This document shows positions 17,188-25,365 of a stretch of DNA of 64,000 nt, piece by piece. Under the pieces are notes generated by a model. That model did not search any database. It was not told the origin of the DNA and saw only the letters and a list, made by a program, of their open reading frames with translations. A program made the position numbers and the translations under genes. Numbering within the stretch: the first letter of the stretch is position 1; each line of letters starts with the position of its first letter. The stretch is from Emticicia sp. 21SJ11W-3 (GTDB taxonomy: Bacteria > Bacteroidota > Bacteroidia > Cytophagales > Spirosomataceae), in assembly GCF_024138715.1 (NCBI RefSeq), contig NZ_CP092074.1, positions 2,542,001 to 2,606,000 of the forward strand, written 5' to 3'.

Positions 17188-18534
17188 ATGCTAAAGATTT
17201 TTAAAACGGTTGCCCTGCTTGTGGCAATCGGATGTACTTGTTTTGCTCAGCAACAGGCACCTGCTTCTACTTTACACTCAGATGCCCTGCATACGGCCAA
17301 GCCAGATTATCCAACTTTATATGGCACTACCAAACCGGAAGATATTATTGCAGTGATGAACCGTGTCAGGAATTATCTTGAGAGGGTTACACCTACAAGG
17401 GTGGTAGATAAAAATACAAATGCCGTTATATATGACTTTTCAAAAATTGATAATAACGCTATTGTTTTTAAAGGCGATTTCAGTCTAACCAGTTATGAGT
17501 GGGGAGTAACCTACGAGGCCATGTTACTGGCAGGTGAGGTAACCGGCGACACTGCTTTTACAAATTATACCGCGCGTCGATTCAAATTTCTGGCAGATGC
17601 TGTACCTTATTTCAGAGAAGTATATAAAACCAATAAGCAGACCTCACTCAAACAGATGATTGACCCACATGCGCTTGATGATTGCGGAGCAATGTGTGCG
17701 GCTTTGATTAGGGCTACCAAAAGTGGTGTGGTGAAAACCAATCTGAGACCTATCATTGATGATTACATCAATTATATTGTCAATAAAGAGTTCCGTCTGA
17801 AAGATGGCACTCTGGCTCGTAACCGACCTTTGCCTAATTCCTTGTGGCTCGACGATATGTTTATGGGTGTGCCTGCTATTGCTCAGATGGGCAGCCTGAC
17901 AGGCGACAAAAAGTATTATGATGAAGCCGTGAAGCAGGTGCTACAGTTTTCTAAACGCATGTTCAATAAGGATTTAAATTTATACATGCACGGCTGGGTG
18001 CAGGAAATGGAAACCCACCCTGAGTTTCATTGGGCAAGGGCAAACGGTTGGGCTATTTTAACAATGGTTGAGTTACTGGAAGTATTACCTGAAACTCACC
18101 CGGGCAAAACGTCCGTGCTAAACCAGCTGAAAGCACATGCCAAAGGACTGGCTGCGCAGCAGTCGGGGAGTGGTTTCTGGCATCAATTGCTTGACCGCCA
18201 TGATTCATATCTGGAGACATCGGCTACGGCTATTTATACCCACAGTATAGCAAAAGCCATTAACAGAGGTTGGCTGGATGCCACCACTTATGGCCCAATG
18301 GCCTTATTGGGTTGGAACGCCGTTGCCACCAAAGTAAATGAAAAAGGACAGGTAGAAGGAACCTGTGTAGGCACCGGAATGGGTTTTGACCCTGCGTTTT
18401 ATTATTATCGCCCGGTAAATGTATATGCTGCACACGGTTATGGCCCGGTACTTTTGGCAGGCTCAGAAATGATTAAATTATTGAAGAATAAAAAATTTGC
18501 GCTGAACGACAGTGCGGTGATGTTTGGGAAGTGA
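17188..18534 (+). CDS. Exported GH105 unsaturated rhamnogalacturonyl/glucuronyl hydrolase
   Basis: A 448-residue protein with a signal peptide (MLKIFKTVALLVAIGCTCFAQ). The rest is an (alpha/alpha)6-barrel typical of GH105 (YteR-like) enzymes, which remove the unsaturated uronic acid left at the non-reducing end by pectin lyases. Conserved pieces are IDPHALDDCGAM, WLDDMFMGVPAIAQMG (with the catalytic Asp), HGWVQEM, HWARANGWAI and FWHQLLDRHDSYLETSATA. The ATG at 17188 is chosen over a start inside rhaT because it gives the signal peptide. It completes the rhaM-rhaT unit: the enzyme frees rhamnose-containing sugar, which RhaT imports. Confidence 0.9.
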   Translation: MLKIFKTVALLVAIGCTCFAQQQAPASTLHSDALHTAKPDYPTLYGTTKPEDIIAVMNRVRNYLERVTPTRVVDKNTNAVIYDFSKIDNNAIVFKGDFSLTSYEWGVTYEAMLLAGEVTGDTAFTNYTARRFKFLADAVPYFREVYKTNKQTSLKQMIDPHALDDCGAMCAALIRATKSGVVKTNLRPIIDDYINYIVNKEFRLKDGTLARNRPLPNSLWLDDMFMGVPAIAQMGSLTGDKKYYDEAVKQVLQFSKRMFNKDLNLYMHGWVQEMETHPEFHWARANGWAILTMVELLEVLPETHPGKTSVLNQLKAHAKGLAAQQSGSGFWHQLLDRHDSYLETSATAIYTHSIAKAINRGWLDATTYGPMALLGWNAVATKVNEKGQVEGTCVGTGMGFDPAFYYYRPVNVYAAHGYGPVLLAGSEMIKLLKNKKFALNDSAVMFGK

Positions 18535-18711
18535 GATATAAGTTAAGACGCAATATTGTTTTCCTGCAAAATGGAGACGCATTCAGCGCCTCCAAATTCA
18601 ACACAGGTTAGAACCACATTGTATGATGGGGAAAATGCATGTTTATATGTTTATAAATACTCTATTACAATTGCTCGTCTCGCTAATCTAATTGGCAAAT
18701 CATCTTCTTTA

Positions 18712-19509
18712 TCAATCAGGCATTTTTATTTTACCACTATTTATGTCTTCTTGGAAGATAACTTGACCATCAAGAAGAATGTATCCTTCTGGATTTTCAT
18801 CGTAAGGAATTGAGCCTGGAATTATAACTTCTCCTATTTCTAATCTCCCATCTAATTCACCAATCAGTTTTTTTAAATCTCGTAAAAAGCTATTATATTT
18901 GGGCGTAATTCGGTAAGCTGACGGTCGATTATTAAATGGAGGGTCAAAAAGTGTGTACTCAAATTTTTCTTGTTCGTTTCCAGTAGGAATCAACCCCAAT
19001 TCTATTGTATCTAGCCAAACATTGGATTTTGAATAAAGACTAAAGGTTAAATCTTGACCCTGCCCGTCCTTCAAGTCTTCTCGATTAATTCCAAGGCTAT
19101 AATAGTGCAAAGGCGAATTATTATATTCTCCAGAAATACTAAAATGCTTATACTCCCACACGTCTCCTACTTTTATTGGTAATAATATAGAAACGTCCCA
19201 AAGTCTCTTGGCATAAACATTTTCTACTAATAAATCCCAATCATAAATACGAATTAGAGCCACATCTTCATTTCCATTAAGTAATTGCACAATTCTATTT
19301 TGCTGATAATTTTTAATAAATTCGCTGACTGTAAAATTTTCACCAGTAAGAGAATGTATTTTATGTATACCATAGAAATCAGCTAATTCAAGAAAATTAC
19401 TATCAAACTTTAAATTTTTTTTTACATAATTTTCATAATTTACTGGAATATGCACAGTAAATCCAAAAGCATCTAAATCGCTTAAATATTCATTCCATAT
19501 TTTATTCAT
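18712..19509 (-). CDS. Hypothetical protein, orphan, AT-rich
   Basis: I do not recognise this 265-residue protein. It has no signal peptide or membrane segment, opens with MNKIWNEYLSDLDAFGF, and is rich in Asn, Tyr and Asp. The coding DNA is visibly more AT-rich than its neighbours. Such stand-alone, soluble, AT-rich genes in Bacteroidota are sometimes orphan immunity proteins of toxin systems or remnants of transferred islands, but there is no toxin gene nearby and this is only a guess. No operon partner; gaps of 177 and 215 nt lie on either side. Confidence 0.65.
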   Translation of the reverse strand: MNKIWNEYLSDLDAFGFTVHIPVNYENYVKKNLKFDSNFLELADFYGIHKIHSLTGENFTVSEFIKNYQQNRIVQLLNGNEDVALIRIYDWDLLVENVYAKRLWDVSILLPIKVGDVWEYKHFSISGEYNNSPLHYYSLGINREDLKDGQGQDLTFSLYSKSNVWLDTIELGLIPTGNEQEKFEYTLFDPPFNNRPSAYRITPKYNSFLRDLKKLIGELDGRLEIGEVIIPGSIPYDENPEGYILLDGQVIFQEDINSGKIKMPD

Positions 19510-19724
19510 TAGACTAAATTTAAGGTATTATGTTAAAATGATTATTCCCCCAATAACTGTGCAGTAAATTAAGGTAAAATAACTTAAATTTACTGGAATA
19601 TGAAACGTAGAAATTTCCTTATCCACCACCTCTCATACTTAAATCTTCCAACATTTATTATAAAAAGCTGTCCTATTAACTGAATATTATTCGTCTTAGA
19701 GTAAAATTTTAAACAAATAATCAG

Positions 19725-20183
19725 ATGACACTACCTAACATTTTTACAGAGCCGGTTTCAACACAAGTTGTTAACTGCATCAATCAACTGCAACCAGTAA
19801 CTACTCCACAGTGGGGTAAAATGACAGTAGACCAGATGCTGGCACATTGTAGTGTGGCTTATGAAATGGTTTATGAAGATATTCACCCTAAACCCGGATT
19901 CTTCATGAAAATTACGTTGAAGCTGTTTGTAAAACCAGCCACTACGGGATTGTAGCCATATAAACGTAATTCCCCAACAGCACCTGCTTTTATAATCAAA
20001 GACCGAAAAGATTTTGAAGCGGAAAAAAGCCGATTGATAGCATACATCACTAAAACACAAGAACTCGGAGAAATGCACTTTGACAATAAAGTGTCTGATT
20101 CGTTTGGAGTATTGACTACAGAAGAATGGAATAATCTATTTTATAAACACATACACCACCACTTAACACAGTTTGGGGTGTGA
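19725..20183 (+). pseudogene. DUF1569 (DinB-like) gene interrupted by one in-frame TAG
   Basis: The first frame gives 76 residues and stops at TAG (19953-19955). The same frame then continues without interruption for 75 codons to a TGA at 20181-20183, and the two parts together read as one complete DUF1569 protein of about 152 residues. The upstream part has WGKMTVDQMLAHCSVAYEMVYE and FVKPATTGL; the downstream part has PYKRNSPTAPAFIIKD, SFGVLTTEEWN and KHIHHHLTQFGV. Histidines expected at the metal site of the DinB-like fold are present in both parts. A single base change from a Lys or similar codon would explain it. Either a recent pseudogene, a sequencing error, or rarely readthrough. Confidence 0.85.
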
Positions 20184-20352
20184 ACCCCACTCCCTGCCTC
20201 TCCCCAACAATGGGGAGAGGAGTTATATGAATATTATTTACATAAAATAATTAAACTATTCTTAAGTATTTTTACTGTACTTATATTCTTAAAATTCTTA
20301 TTCCTTCCCCATTGTTGGGGCGACCCGCGCAGAGAGGGTTAGGATGGGGTTT
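20184..20352. repeat. Long imperfect palindromic element after the DUF1569 pseudogene
   Basis: Perfect arms CCCCAACAATGGGGA (20202-20216) and TCCCCATTGTTGGGG (20306-20320) lie 89 bp apart, and each arm is itself nearly self-complementary. Outer flanks (AACCCCA... and ...TGGGGTT) extend the symmetry imperfectly. The AT-rich centre has no frame. It lies between convergent genes and looks like a small non-coding mobile or REP-like element; its copy number is unknown. Confidence 0.6.
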
Positions 20353-20358
20353 CCTCTG

Positions 20359-21090
20359 TCATACCCCACCAAAAACCTTCTTCAACAATTCTGTAGTTCT
20401 TGCCCAGGGATTTTCCCTTATTTTCAATTCTTCGTTTGCAACTAATATAAACAGACCGTCTATGGCTTTTTGTGTGGCGTAGGCGTTCAAATCTGTATTT
20501 ACTTTTTTAACAAATGGTAATCGGTTATAAGCCGTTGCCAAATCGGTGTAGTATTTGGTGGCCTGAGTTTTTTGAAGGGCATTTTGCACAACGGGCGAAA
20601 ATTTGGCAATCAGTTGGTCAGATGTCGTCCGTTTCAGGTATTCGGTTGCTGCATTTTTTTCACCTTTCAATATTCCCCAGGCATCAGTAATGGTCATGCT
20701 GGTAATGGCGCTTACAAATATAGGTTTGGCTTCTTTGGCTGCTTCCTCGGCGCCTCGGTTCAAAGCTACCACAAACTTATCTACTTCGCTGCCAAGCCCG
20801 GCTCTGCGCAAGGCAGTTTCAACTCTCTCAATTTCGGGCGGGAACGGAATTTTTATAGTAGGGTTCAGGTAATACCCATTAAGCCTTGATGCGCTGTCGG
20901 CTCCTTTATTGATACCCACCTGAAGCGCCTGCTTCAAACCTGCCACTACTTCCTGAGTGCTTAATGAGCCTGTGCCCTGTACCTGTTTATTGACTTCATT
21001 CAATACTTTACCCAGATTTAATTTTTGTCCGGCACAACTTTCTAAGCCTAAAAGACCGATTATCAACACCAGAATACGTATTCTTCCCAT
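20359..21090 (-). CDS. DUF4197 lipoprotein
   Basis: A 243-residue protein with a lipoprotein signal: a hydrophobic run then LLGLESCAG, with the lipobox Cys at residue 19. It fits DUF4197: ALQVGINKGADSASRLNGYY, IPFPPEIERVETALRRAGLG, FVVALNRGAEEAAKEAKPIF and ITDAWGILKGEKNAATEYLK. The family is common in Bacteroidota and Proteobacteria envelopes and has no known function. It is divergent from cinA with 133 nt between the start codons. Confidence 0.88.
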   Translation of the reverse strand: MGRIRILVLIIGLLGLESCAGQKLNLGKVLNEVNKQVQGTGSLSTQEVVAGLKQALQVGINKGADSASRLNGYYLNPTIKIPFPPEIERVETALRRAGLGSEVDKFVVALNRGAEEAAKEAKPIFVSAITSMTITDAWGILKGEKNAATEYLKRTTSDQLIAKFSPVVQNALQKTQATKYYTDLATAYNRLPFVKKVNTDLNAYATQKAIDGLFILVANEELKIRENPWARTTELLKKVFGGV

Positions 21091-21223
21091 TTTCGACTAA
21101 TTTTAAATGTGAATTTTTATAATTAATAATTGTCTTACTAACGAATGAACCCCGAAAATTGTATTTTTGTGCAGATTTAGTTTTATCGGCACATACAGGT
21201 ATAACAAAACGCAATATTGTAAT

Positions 21224-22498
21224 ATGAAACTAATTTTAGCAGAGGTTGTCACGATTGGAGACGAAATTTTATACGGACAAATTACAGATACCAATACACA
21301 ATGGATGAGTACTGAACTTGATAAGATTGGTATCAAGACAGTTCGGAAATCGTCGGTGGGTGACCAGGAAGATAAAATTTTACAGATACTTGAAGAGGCA
21401 GGAAGCAGGGCCGATATTGTTTTGATAACAGGTGGCCTTGGCCCTACCAAAGACGATATTACAAAAAAAACGCTTTGTAAGTATTTTGGCGATGAGTTAA
21501 TCATGAATGAAGATGCCTTGGCCTTTGTAACTGATTTCTTTAATAAAAGAGGCAGACCATTAACAGAAATCAACCGTCAGCAGGCATTAATACCAAGCCG
21601 CTGCACGTATCTGCCCAATAAAACCGGCACTGCCCCGGGTATGTGGTTTGAGAAAAAAGAAGGAGACCCAAAAGGCAGGATATACGTTTCAATGCCGGGT
21701 GTGCCGTCAGAAATGAAATACCTCATGACAAACGAGGTGATTCCGAGATTAAAGAAATACTTTGACACTCCGGTAATATATCATAAGATGATTCGTACAA
21801 TAGGTATCGGAGAGTCTTTACTGGCAGAAAAAATTGAGCATTGGGAAGACAGCCTGCCTGCGCATATCAAACTTGCTTACCTGCCCAGCTTCGGACAGGT
21901 ACGTTTACGCCTGACAGGTGTAGGTGAAAACGAGGAAATACTGAAACAACAAGTGCAGGCAGAAGTTGATAAGGTTTTACCCCTTATTAATTCTTATGTT
22001 TTTGGTTTTGACGATGAAGACCTGGAAGTAGCCATAGGCAAGATACTTAAAAGCAAAGGGCATACTGTATCTGCTGCCGAAAGTTGCACAGGGGGCTTCG
22101 TTTCGCACATGTTTACCAAGGTGCCGGGTAGCTCTGCCTATTTTATGGGAAGCGTGGTGAGCTACGATAACTCAATAAAAATGAATGTGTTGGGCGTAAA
22201 GCCGGAAACACTTGAGGCGCATGGGGCAGTGAGCGAAGAAACAGTTACCCAAATGGCCGAAGGCGTAAGGGCACTGATGAAAACAGACTATGCCATTGCT
22301 ACCAGCGGAGTAGCCGGGCCAGACGGCGGCACGCCTGAAAAGCCGGTTGGCACGCTCTGGATTGCCTGCGCCATGGAAGGCAAAACGGTGGCCCGGAAAA
22401 TACAAATGTCGAACCAACGAGATACTAATATAAACTATGGCAGTGTAGTGGCGCTCAATTTGTTAAGAAAAATGCTGATTGGCGACTACGAATCTTAA
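21224..22498 (+). CDS. cinA: CinA-like competence/damage-inducible protein (NMN deamidase domain)
   Basis: A 424-residue cytoplasmic protein. The N-terminal MoCF-biosynthesis/COG1058 domain begins AEVVTIGDEILYGQITDTN and has LITGGLGPTKDDIT near residue 65; the C-terminal CinA/PncC domain has SAAESCTGGF and SGVAGPDGGTPEKPVGTLW. Members with both domains can hydrolyse ADP-ribose and deamidate nicotinamide mononucleotide in pyridine-nucleotide recycling. The ATG at 21224 is chosen over an upstream one because it begins the conserved domain at once. A -7-like box TATTTTTG lies at 21162-21169. The E2 gene follows after 28 nt. Confidence 0.92.
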   Translation: MKLILAEVVTIGDEILYGQITDTNTQWMSTELDKIGIKTVRKSSVGDQEDKILQILEEAGSRADIVLITGGLGPTKDDITKKTLCKYFGDELIMNEDALAFVTDFFNKRGRPLTEINRQQALIPSRCTYLPNKTGTAPGMWFEKKEGDPKGRIYVSMPGVPSEMKYLMTNEVIPRLKKYFDTPVIYHKMIRTIGIGESLLAEKIEHWEDSLPAHIKLAYLPSFGQVRLRLTGVGENEEILKQQVQAEVDKVLPLINSYVFGFDDEDLEVAIGKILKSKGHTVSAAESCTGGFVSHMFTKVPGSSAYFMGSVVSYDNSIKMNVLGVKPETLEAHGAVSEETVTQMAEGVRALMKTDYAIATSGVAGPDGGTPEKPVGTLWIACAMEGKTVARKIQMSNQRDTNINYGSVVALNLLRKMLIGDYES

Positions 22499-22526
22499 TC
22501 TGACATCAACAAAATCGAAAAAGAAT

Positions 22527-23840
22527 ATGGCTCTTGTAGAAATGATAATGCCAAAAATGGGCGAAAGTATATTTGAATGTACTGTCCTGAACTGGTTGAA
22601 GAATGTGGGCGACACAATAGAACAAGATGAAATGATTCTGGAAGTGGCTACCGACAAGATTGATACCGAGATAGGCTCACAATACGATGGCGTTATTAAA
22701 GAAATACTGGTAAAACAAGGCGAAATAGCCACCATAGGCAAACCTATATGTATTATTGAAACAGATGCTGTTCAGGCTGCTGCAGCCAAAGAAAAATCTG
22801 CTGATGCAGTGGTTGCCATAGAAGAAAAAGAACCGGAGATACTGGCGGCAGAGCTGGAGCAACAGTCGAAACTAACGAATGTAATTCTTGAAAACGCCGA
22901 ACCCAGGGTAAACTCGCTGAGTGGCAGGTTTTATTCGCCACTGGTGCAGAACATAGCCAGAGAAGAGAATATATCTATTGAAGAGCTGGAAAGCCTGAAA
23001 GGTACAGGCATTGAAAACCGTGTTACCAAAGATGATATTCTGGCTTATGTGCAACTGAAAAAAGATAAAAAAAGTACGGTTTCGGTAGAACAGCCGGTAG
23101 CAACCACGAGCAATTATACACCACAGGCCACCGACCAGATTATTGAAATGGACCGTATGCGGAAGATGATTGCCGAGCGGATGATTGAATCGAAGCGGAT
23201 TTCGGCGCATGTTACTTCATTTGTTGAAACAGACATGACCAACGTGGCCTTATGGCGAGACAAAATAAAGGCCAAATTTCAGCAGGAAACCGGAGAGAAT
23301 ATCACCTTTACGCCATTGCTGATTGAGGCGGTTGTGAAAGCCATCAAGGATTTTCCGATGATTAATATTCAGATAGACGGAGACAGGATTATCCGCAAAG
23401 GGAAAATCAATATCGGTATGGCGGTAGCATTACCAAGCGGTAACCTTATTGTGCCGGTTATACATGAGGCAGACTCTTACAGCCTGATTGGCCTTACAAA
23501 AAAAGTAAATGAGCTGGCACAAAGAGCCAGAGGCAATAAGCTAAAGGCCGATGATTTGTCTGACGGAACGCTTTCTATGTCTAACATAGGTTCATTTGGT
23601 AACATTGCCGGTACACCAATTATTATGCAGCCGCAGGTTTCTATACTGGCGTTTGGTGTTATTCAAAAGAAAGTATCGGTAATTGAAACCGCGCATGGCG
23701 ATACCATAGGTATCAGACAGAAAATGATTATTTCGCATTCTTACGACCACCGCGTGGTTGATGGCTCGCTTGGCGGCCAGTTTGTGAAGCGGGTATCTGA
23801 TTACCTGGAAAACTTTGATTTAGATAGAAAGTTGTTTTAA
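22527..23840 (+). CDS. Dihydrolipoamide acyltransferase (E2) of a 2-oxo-acid dehydrogenase
   Basis: A 437-residue E2 core enzyme. It has one lipoyl domain (residues ~1-78) with the lipoylated Lys44 in VATDKIDTEI, a linker rich in Ala and Glu, a peripheral subunit-binding domain (YSPLVQNIAREENISIEELE), and a catalytic domain ending with SHSYDHRVVDG, which carries the active His. One lipoyl domain plus the general form suggest a branched-chain or mixed 2-oxo-acid complex rather than pyruvate dehydrogenase. No E1 or E3 gene is adjacent. The ATG at 22527 avoids overlap with cinA and begins the lipoyl domain directly. Confidence 0.92.
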   Translation: MALVEMIMPKMGESIFECTVLNWLKNVGDTIEQDEMILEVATDKIDTEIGSQYDGVIKEILVKQGEIATIGKPICIIETDAVQAAAAKEKSADAVVAIEEKEPEILAAELEQQSKLTNVILENAEPRVNSLSGRFYSPLVQNIAREENISIEELESLKGTGIENRVTKDDILAYVQLKKDKKSTVSVEQPVATTSNYTPQATDQIIEMDRMRKMIAERMIESKRISAHVTSFVETDMTNVALWRDKIKAKFQQETGENITFTPLLIEAVVKAIKDFPMINIQIDGDRIIRKGKINIGMAVALPSGNLIVPVIHEADSYSLIGLTKKVNELAQRARGNKLKADDLSDGTLSMSNIGSFGNIAGTPIIMQPQVSILAFGVIQKKVSVIETAHGDTIGIRQKMIISHSYDHRVVDGSLGGQFVKRVSDYLENFDLDRKLF

Positions 23841-23956
23841 GCGATACACGGAGGTCTGGCAGTGGTCAGACCTTTGTTATATTGAATCACCCTGGTTATT
23901 GTAAAAGACATAGATTTGCGTTAAAGCATATAAACTCACATTTAAAATCTAATTGT

Positions 23957-24490
23957 ATGAAAAACGAAGGATTTGACCCCGCAGAAATAGCCGAACTGAA
24001 AGCTGAATGCAATGCAGAAGGGCAGAACTATATAGTAGTAGAAGACGAAGATGGCATGAGTAACTCCGGCGAGTTTGCCCATATTCAGTTTGTTGGTAAG
24101 CATGATGGCGCAGAGGTAATCTATGATGCCGTTATCAGTACCTTGCGTCTGAACCACAGCAGTCTGGTTTTTGAGGAAGCCGAAGAAAGAATGAAAAAGG
24201 CCTACCCGAACTATGTAGAGGTTGACAGACGCAAAGCCAACTATAAAATGACCGAAGATATGGAGCTGATGCTGGAAGAAATCATTGAAGAGCTGGAAGA
24301 AGAAGAGGTAATTAAGGTGTCGGAGTTTCTGGATATCGACGAAGACTTTGAATACGGCATAGGGCTTGATGTTTCGCTGAATGTTGAAGAAATAACAGAT
24401 GAAGTGGTTACTAAATTTGTTAATGATTTCAACGCAGGTACACTCAAACTAGATAATACGCTTTACAGCTTTACCAGCGAAGAAGAATAA
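23957..24490 (+). CDS. Conserved acidic protein of unknown function, upstream of MoxR/VWA pair
   Basis: A 178-residue soluble protein, extremely acidic, with the helix MLEEIIEELEEEEVIKVSEF in its second half. No signal peptide or membrane segment. I do not recognise a named family. It is 15 nt upstream of the MoxR-type ATPase and probably co-transcribed, so it may be a partner or substrate adaptor of that chaperone-like pair. The ATG at 23957 is preferred to an earlier one in the E2-MoxR gap, since the preceding residues (rich in His, Cys and Lys) do not fit the acidic protein. Confidence 0.7.
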   Translation: MKNEGFDPAEIAELKAECNAEGQNYIVVEDEDGMSNSGEFAHIQFVGKHDGAEVIYDAVISTLRLNHSSLVFEEAEERMKKAYPNYVEVDRRKANYKMTEDMELMLEEIIEELEEEEVIKVSEFLDIDEDFEYGIGLDVSLNVEEITDEVVTKFVNDFNAGTLKLDNTLYSFTSEEE

Positions 24491-24505
24491 ACCGCAAATA
24501 AAAGC

Positions 24506-25348
24506 ATGGCAGGAAGTTTTACAGGAACCGATAATTATGTAGCCACCCGCGAACTGCAAACAGCAGTGAATGCTGCGGTGGCGTTGCAAAGGCCATTGTT
24601 AATTAAAGGTGAACCGGGCACCGGTAAAACCCTGCTGGCGTTTGAGGTAGCACGGGCTCTAAACAGGCCGCTGTTTAGTTGGCATGTAAAGTCTACCACC
24701 ACTGCTCAACAAGGGCTTTATGAATATGATGCGGTTTCTCGCCTGCGTGATTCCCAGCTGGGTGATGAGCGGGTAAATGAGGTGGCAAATTATATAAAAA
24801 AGGGCAAAATCTGGGAAGCTTTTGATACTGATGAACCAAGCGTATTATTGATAGATGAAATTGATAAAGCGGATATTGAGTTTCCGAATGATTTGTTGCA
24901 GGAGCTTGATCGGATGGAGTTTTATTGCTACGAACTGAAACAAACGATTCGGGCCAGGCACAGGCCGGTTATTATCATTACGTCAAACAATGAAAAAGAA
25001 CTGCCTGATGCCTTTTTGCGCCGTTGTTTTTTTCATTTCATTCGTTTTCCGGACAAAGAAACCATGCAGCAAATAGTAGATGTGCATTATCCGGGTCTGG
25101 AAGAAAACCTGCTTGCCAATGCTTTAAAGACTTTCTTTGGTATAAGAGAAATCAAAAATCTAAAAAAGAGGCCATCCACCAGTGAACTTATCGACTGGCT
25201 TAAATTATTGCTGGTAGGTAAGGTGTCGGCAGACGACCTGAACGATTTAAGCAAATTGAATGAAATTCCGCCATATCTGGGTGCGCTGCTGAAAAATGAA
25301 TCTGACTATGATTTGTACAAGGCATTAAGAGAAAAGGGAATCAAATAA
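24506..25348 (+). CDS. MoxR-family AAA+ ATPase
   Basis: A 280-residue AAA+ ATPase. Walker A is GEPGTGKT (residues 35-42), Walker B is VLLIDEID (113-120), sensor 1 is IITSNNEKELPDAFLRRC. MoxR proteins act as chaperones that insert cofactors or remodel complexes with a VWA-domain partner. The partner lies 17 nt downstream. The pair resembles the CoxD/CoxE-type group, but no carbon-monoxide dehydrogenase or molybdenum enzyme gene is in the window. Confidence 0.92.
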   Translation: MAGSFTGTDNYVATRELQTAVNAAVALQRPLLIKGEPGTGKTLLAFEVARALNRPLFSWHVKSTTTAQQGLYEYDAVSRLRDSQLGDERVNEVANYIKKGKIWEAFDTDEPSVLLIDEIDKADIEFPNDLLQELDRMEFYCYELKQTIRARHRPVIIITSNNEKELPDAFLRRCFFHFIRFPDKETMQQIVDVHYPGLEENLLANALKTFFGIREIKNLKKRPSTSELIDWLKLLLVGKVSADDLNDLSKLNEIPPYLGALLKNESDYDLYKALREKGIK

Positions 25349-25365
25349 TTTAAACTATCAAGGCT

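Noticed and set aside
18556-18813. 85-codon open frame after GH105
   Set aside because: Overlaps the end of the opposing orphan gene, no family features, AT-rich non-coding look.
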